Virus record (IMG/VR): IMGVR_UViG_3300049181_000110
Location: 1-23,266 of that record
Origin: a virus
Length of the DNA: 23,266 nt
Reading direction: 5' to 3' (one strand)
A program made the position numbers and the translations under genes. Of the stretch, positions 22,947 through 23,266 are shown piece by piece. The stretch's first letter is position 1; each line of letters opens with the position of its first letter. The notes under the pieces were generated by a model, which was given only the letters and a program-made list of their open reading frames with translations, made no database searches and had not been told where the DNA came from.

Positions 22947-23200
22947 GTCGAAAACGCTGTAACCCTTGGTATCATTGAGAAACTTCAATCTTGCTCTTCT
23001 TATCTGATCTAGGGATATATAACTATATAATCTTATAAAAGAGTTTTATGGTTTACTATAGTTTTCCTCTGGACTTCTGAGGTTGAGGATCAGTTTCCAT
23101 AGCAGCTATAGTATCAATGGTAGACTAAGGATCACTATACCCCTCCGGGGAACTATACCCTCAACTTTTTGGTATTTCTCAGAAACTTAGGTTATCTATA
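22947..23200. other. Non-coding stretch between the operator array and the low-quality end
   Basis: About 250 bases with no convincing gene. It contains an AT-rich stretch (23016-23034), two imperfect copies of ggtat-N5-agaaactt (22968-22985 and 23171-23188, 13 of 18 matching), and a candidate gene remnant on the minus strand (23053-23160). Confidence 0.5.
23053..23160 (-). pseudogene. Possible C-terminal gene remnant interrupted by TAG
   Basis: The minus-strand frame reads GYSSPEGYSDP, then an in-frame TAG (23127-23125), then STIDTIAAMETDPQPQKSRG followed by KL and adjacent TAG-TAA (23058-23053). A TGA lies upstream at 23163-23161. The tail sequence has the look of a real protein C-terminus. 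With TAG read as glutamine the frame would be longer, but the upstream TGA and nearby low-quality sequence make this uncertain. Confidence 0.2.
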
Positions 23201-23266
23201 ACCCCCCCCCCCCCGGGGGTTTTTTTGTGTGGGTGGGGGTGGGGGGGGGCGCAGTGAAACCGCCCC
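23201..23266. other. Homopolymer tail, probable sequencing/assembly artefact
   Basis: The sequence ends with 13 C, 5 G and 7 T in succession, then long G runs. Such a composition is not seen anywhere else in the window and resembles poly-G read-end artefacts. Confidence 0.75.

Noticed and set aside
22799-23200. tRNA gene or CRISPR array in the non-coding stretch
   Set aside because: No cloverleaf could be built, and the repeats are too few and too close (22 bp) for CRISPR; they fit operators better.
23201-23266. Poly-C/poly-G end as a phage terminus or G-quadruplex
   Set aside because: The run pattern and its position exactly at the edge are better explained by sequencing error; no matching repeat lies at the left end.

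Overview
The window looks like the packaging and virion-structure arm of a crAss-like phage (Crassvirales) that infects a Bacteroidales host. Evidence: every supportable gene lies on the minus strand, genes are packed with little or negative spacing, and the order TerL - portal - scaffold-like protein - major capsid protein - connector/ring proteins - IHF-like protein - P22 gp4-like protein - giant tail 'muzzle' protein - glycine-zipper cargo-type protein is the Crassvirales virion module. The best promoter candidate has the Bacteroides-type box TAnnTTTG. Family assignments come from recognising motifs and gene order by eye; no search was run.

Reading with transcription (right to left): (1) 23266-22799 is non-coding or end-of-contig sequence. 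It holds a homopolymer tail that is probably artefactual, a possible amber-interrupted gene remnant, three operator-like repeats, and a promoter. (2) 22798-18009 is a train of about sixteen small genes. Recognisable members are a GroES-like co-chaperonin (22307-22008), a Tad2/DUF2829-like protein (21202-21017), a RepL-like winged-helix protein (20812-20363), a calcineurin-like metallophosphoesterase (20376-19669), a second winged-helix protein (19520-19164) and a cysteine-rich zinc-ribbon-like protein (18933-18721). Four genes here are short (40-59 codons) and easily missed: 22015-21893, 21634-21455, 19672-19511 and 18724-18575. They fit exactly between neighbours, three with ATGA stop/start overlaps at one or both ends and one (22015-21893) with 8-nt overlaps. 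(3) 18012-13123 is the packaging block: a small HU/IHF-like protein, large terminase and portal. (4) 13038-7574 covers scaffold-like protein, major capsid protein, a conserved virion protein, a connector-like protein and an abundant-looking structural protein, closed by an intrinsic terminator at 7527-7556. (5) 7497-1 is the tail block: a connector-type protein, IHF-like protein, tail stabilisation protein, a 1679-residue muzzle protein with an inserted beta/Gly-Ser-Thr-rich domain, and the start of a glycine-zipper protein cut by the left edge.

The genes fit one late program. The early part supplies folding help (GroES-like), possible anti-defence (Tad2-like) and DNA-binding regulators. The middle part packages DNA, and the last part builds capsid, neck, tail and ejected cargo. 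All 28 complete genes end in TAA (16) or TGA (12) and none in TAG, which matters because some crAss-like lineages reassign TAG.
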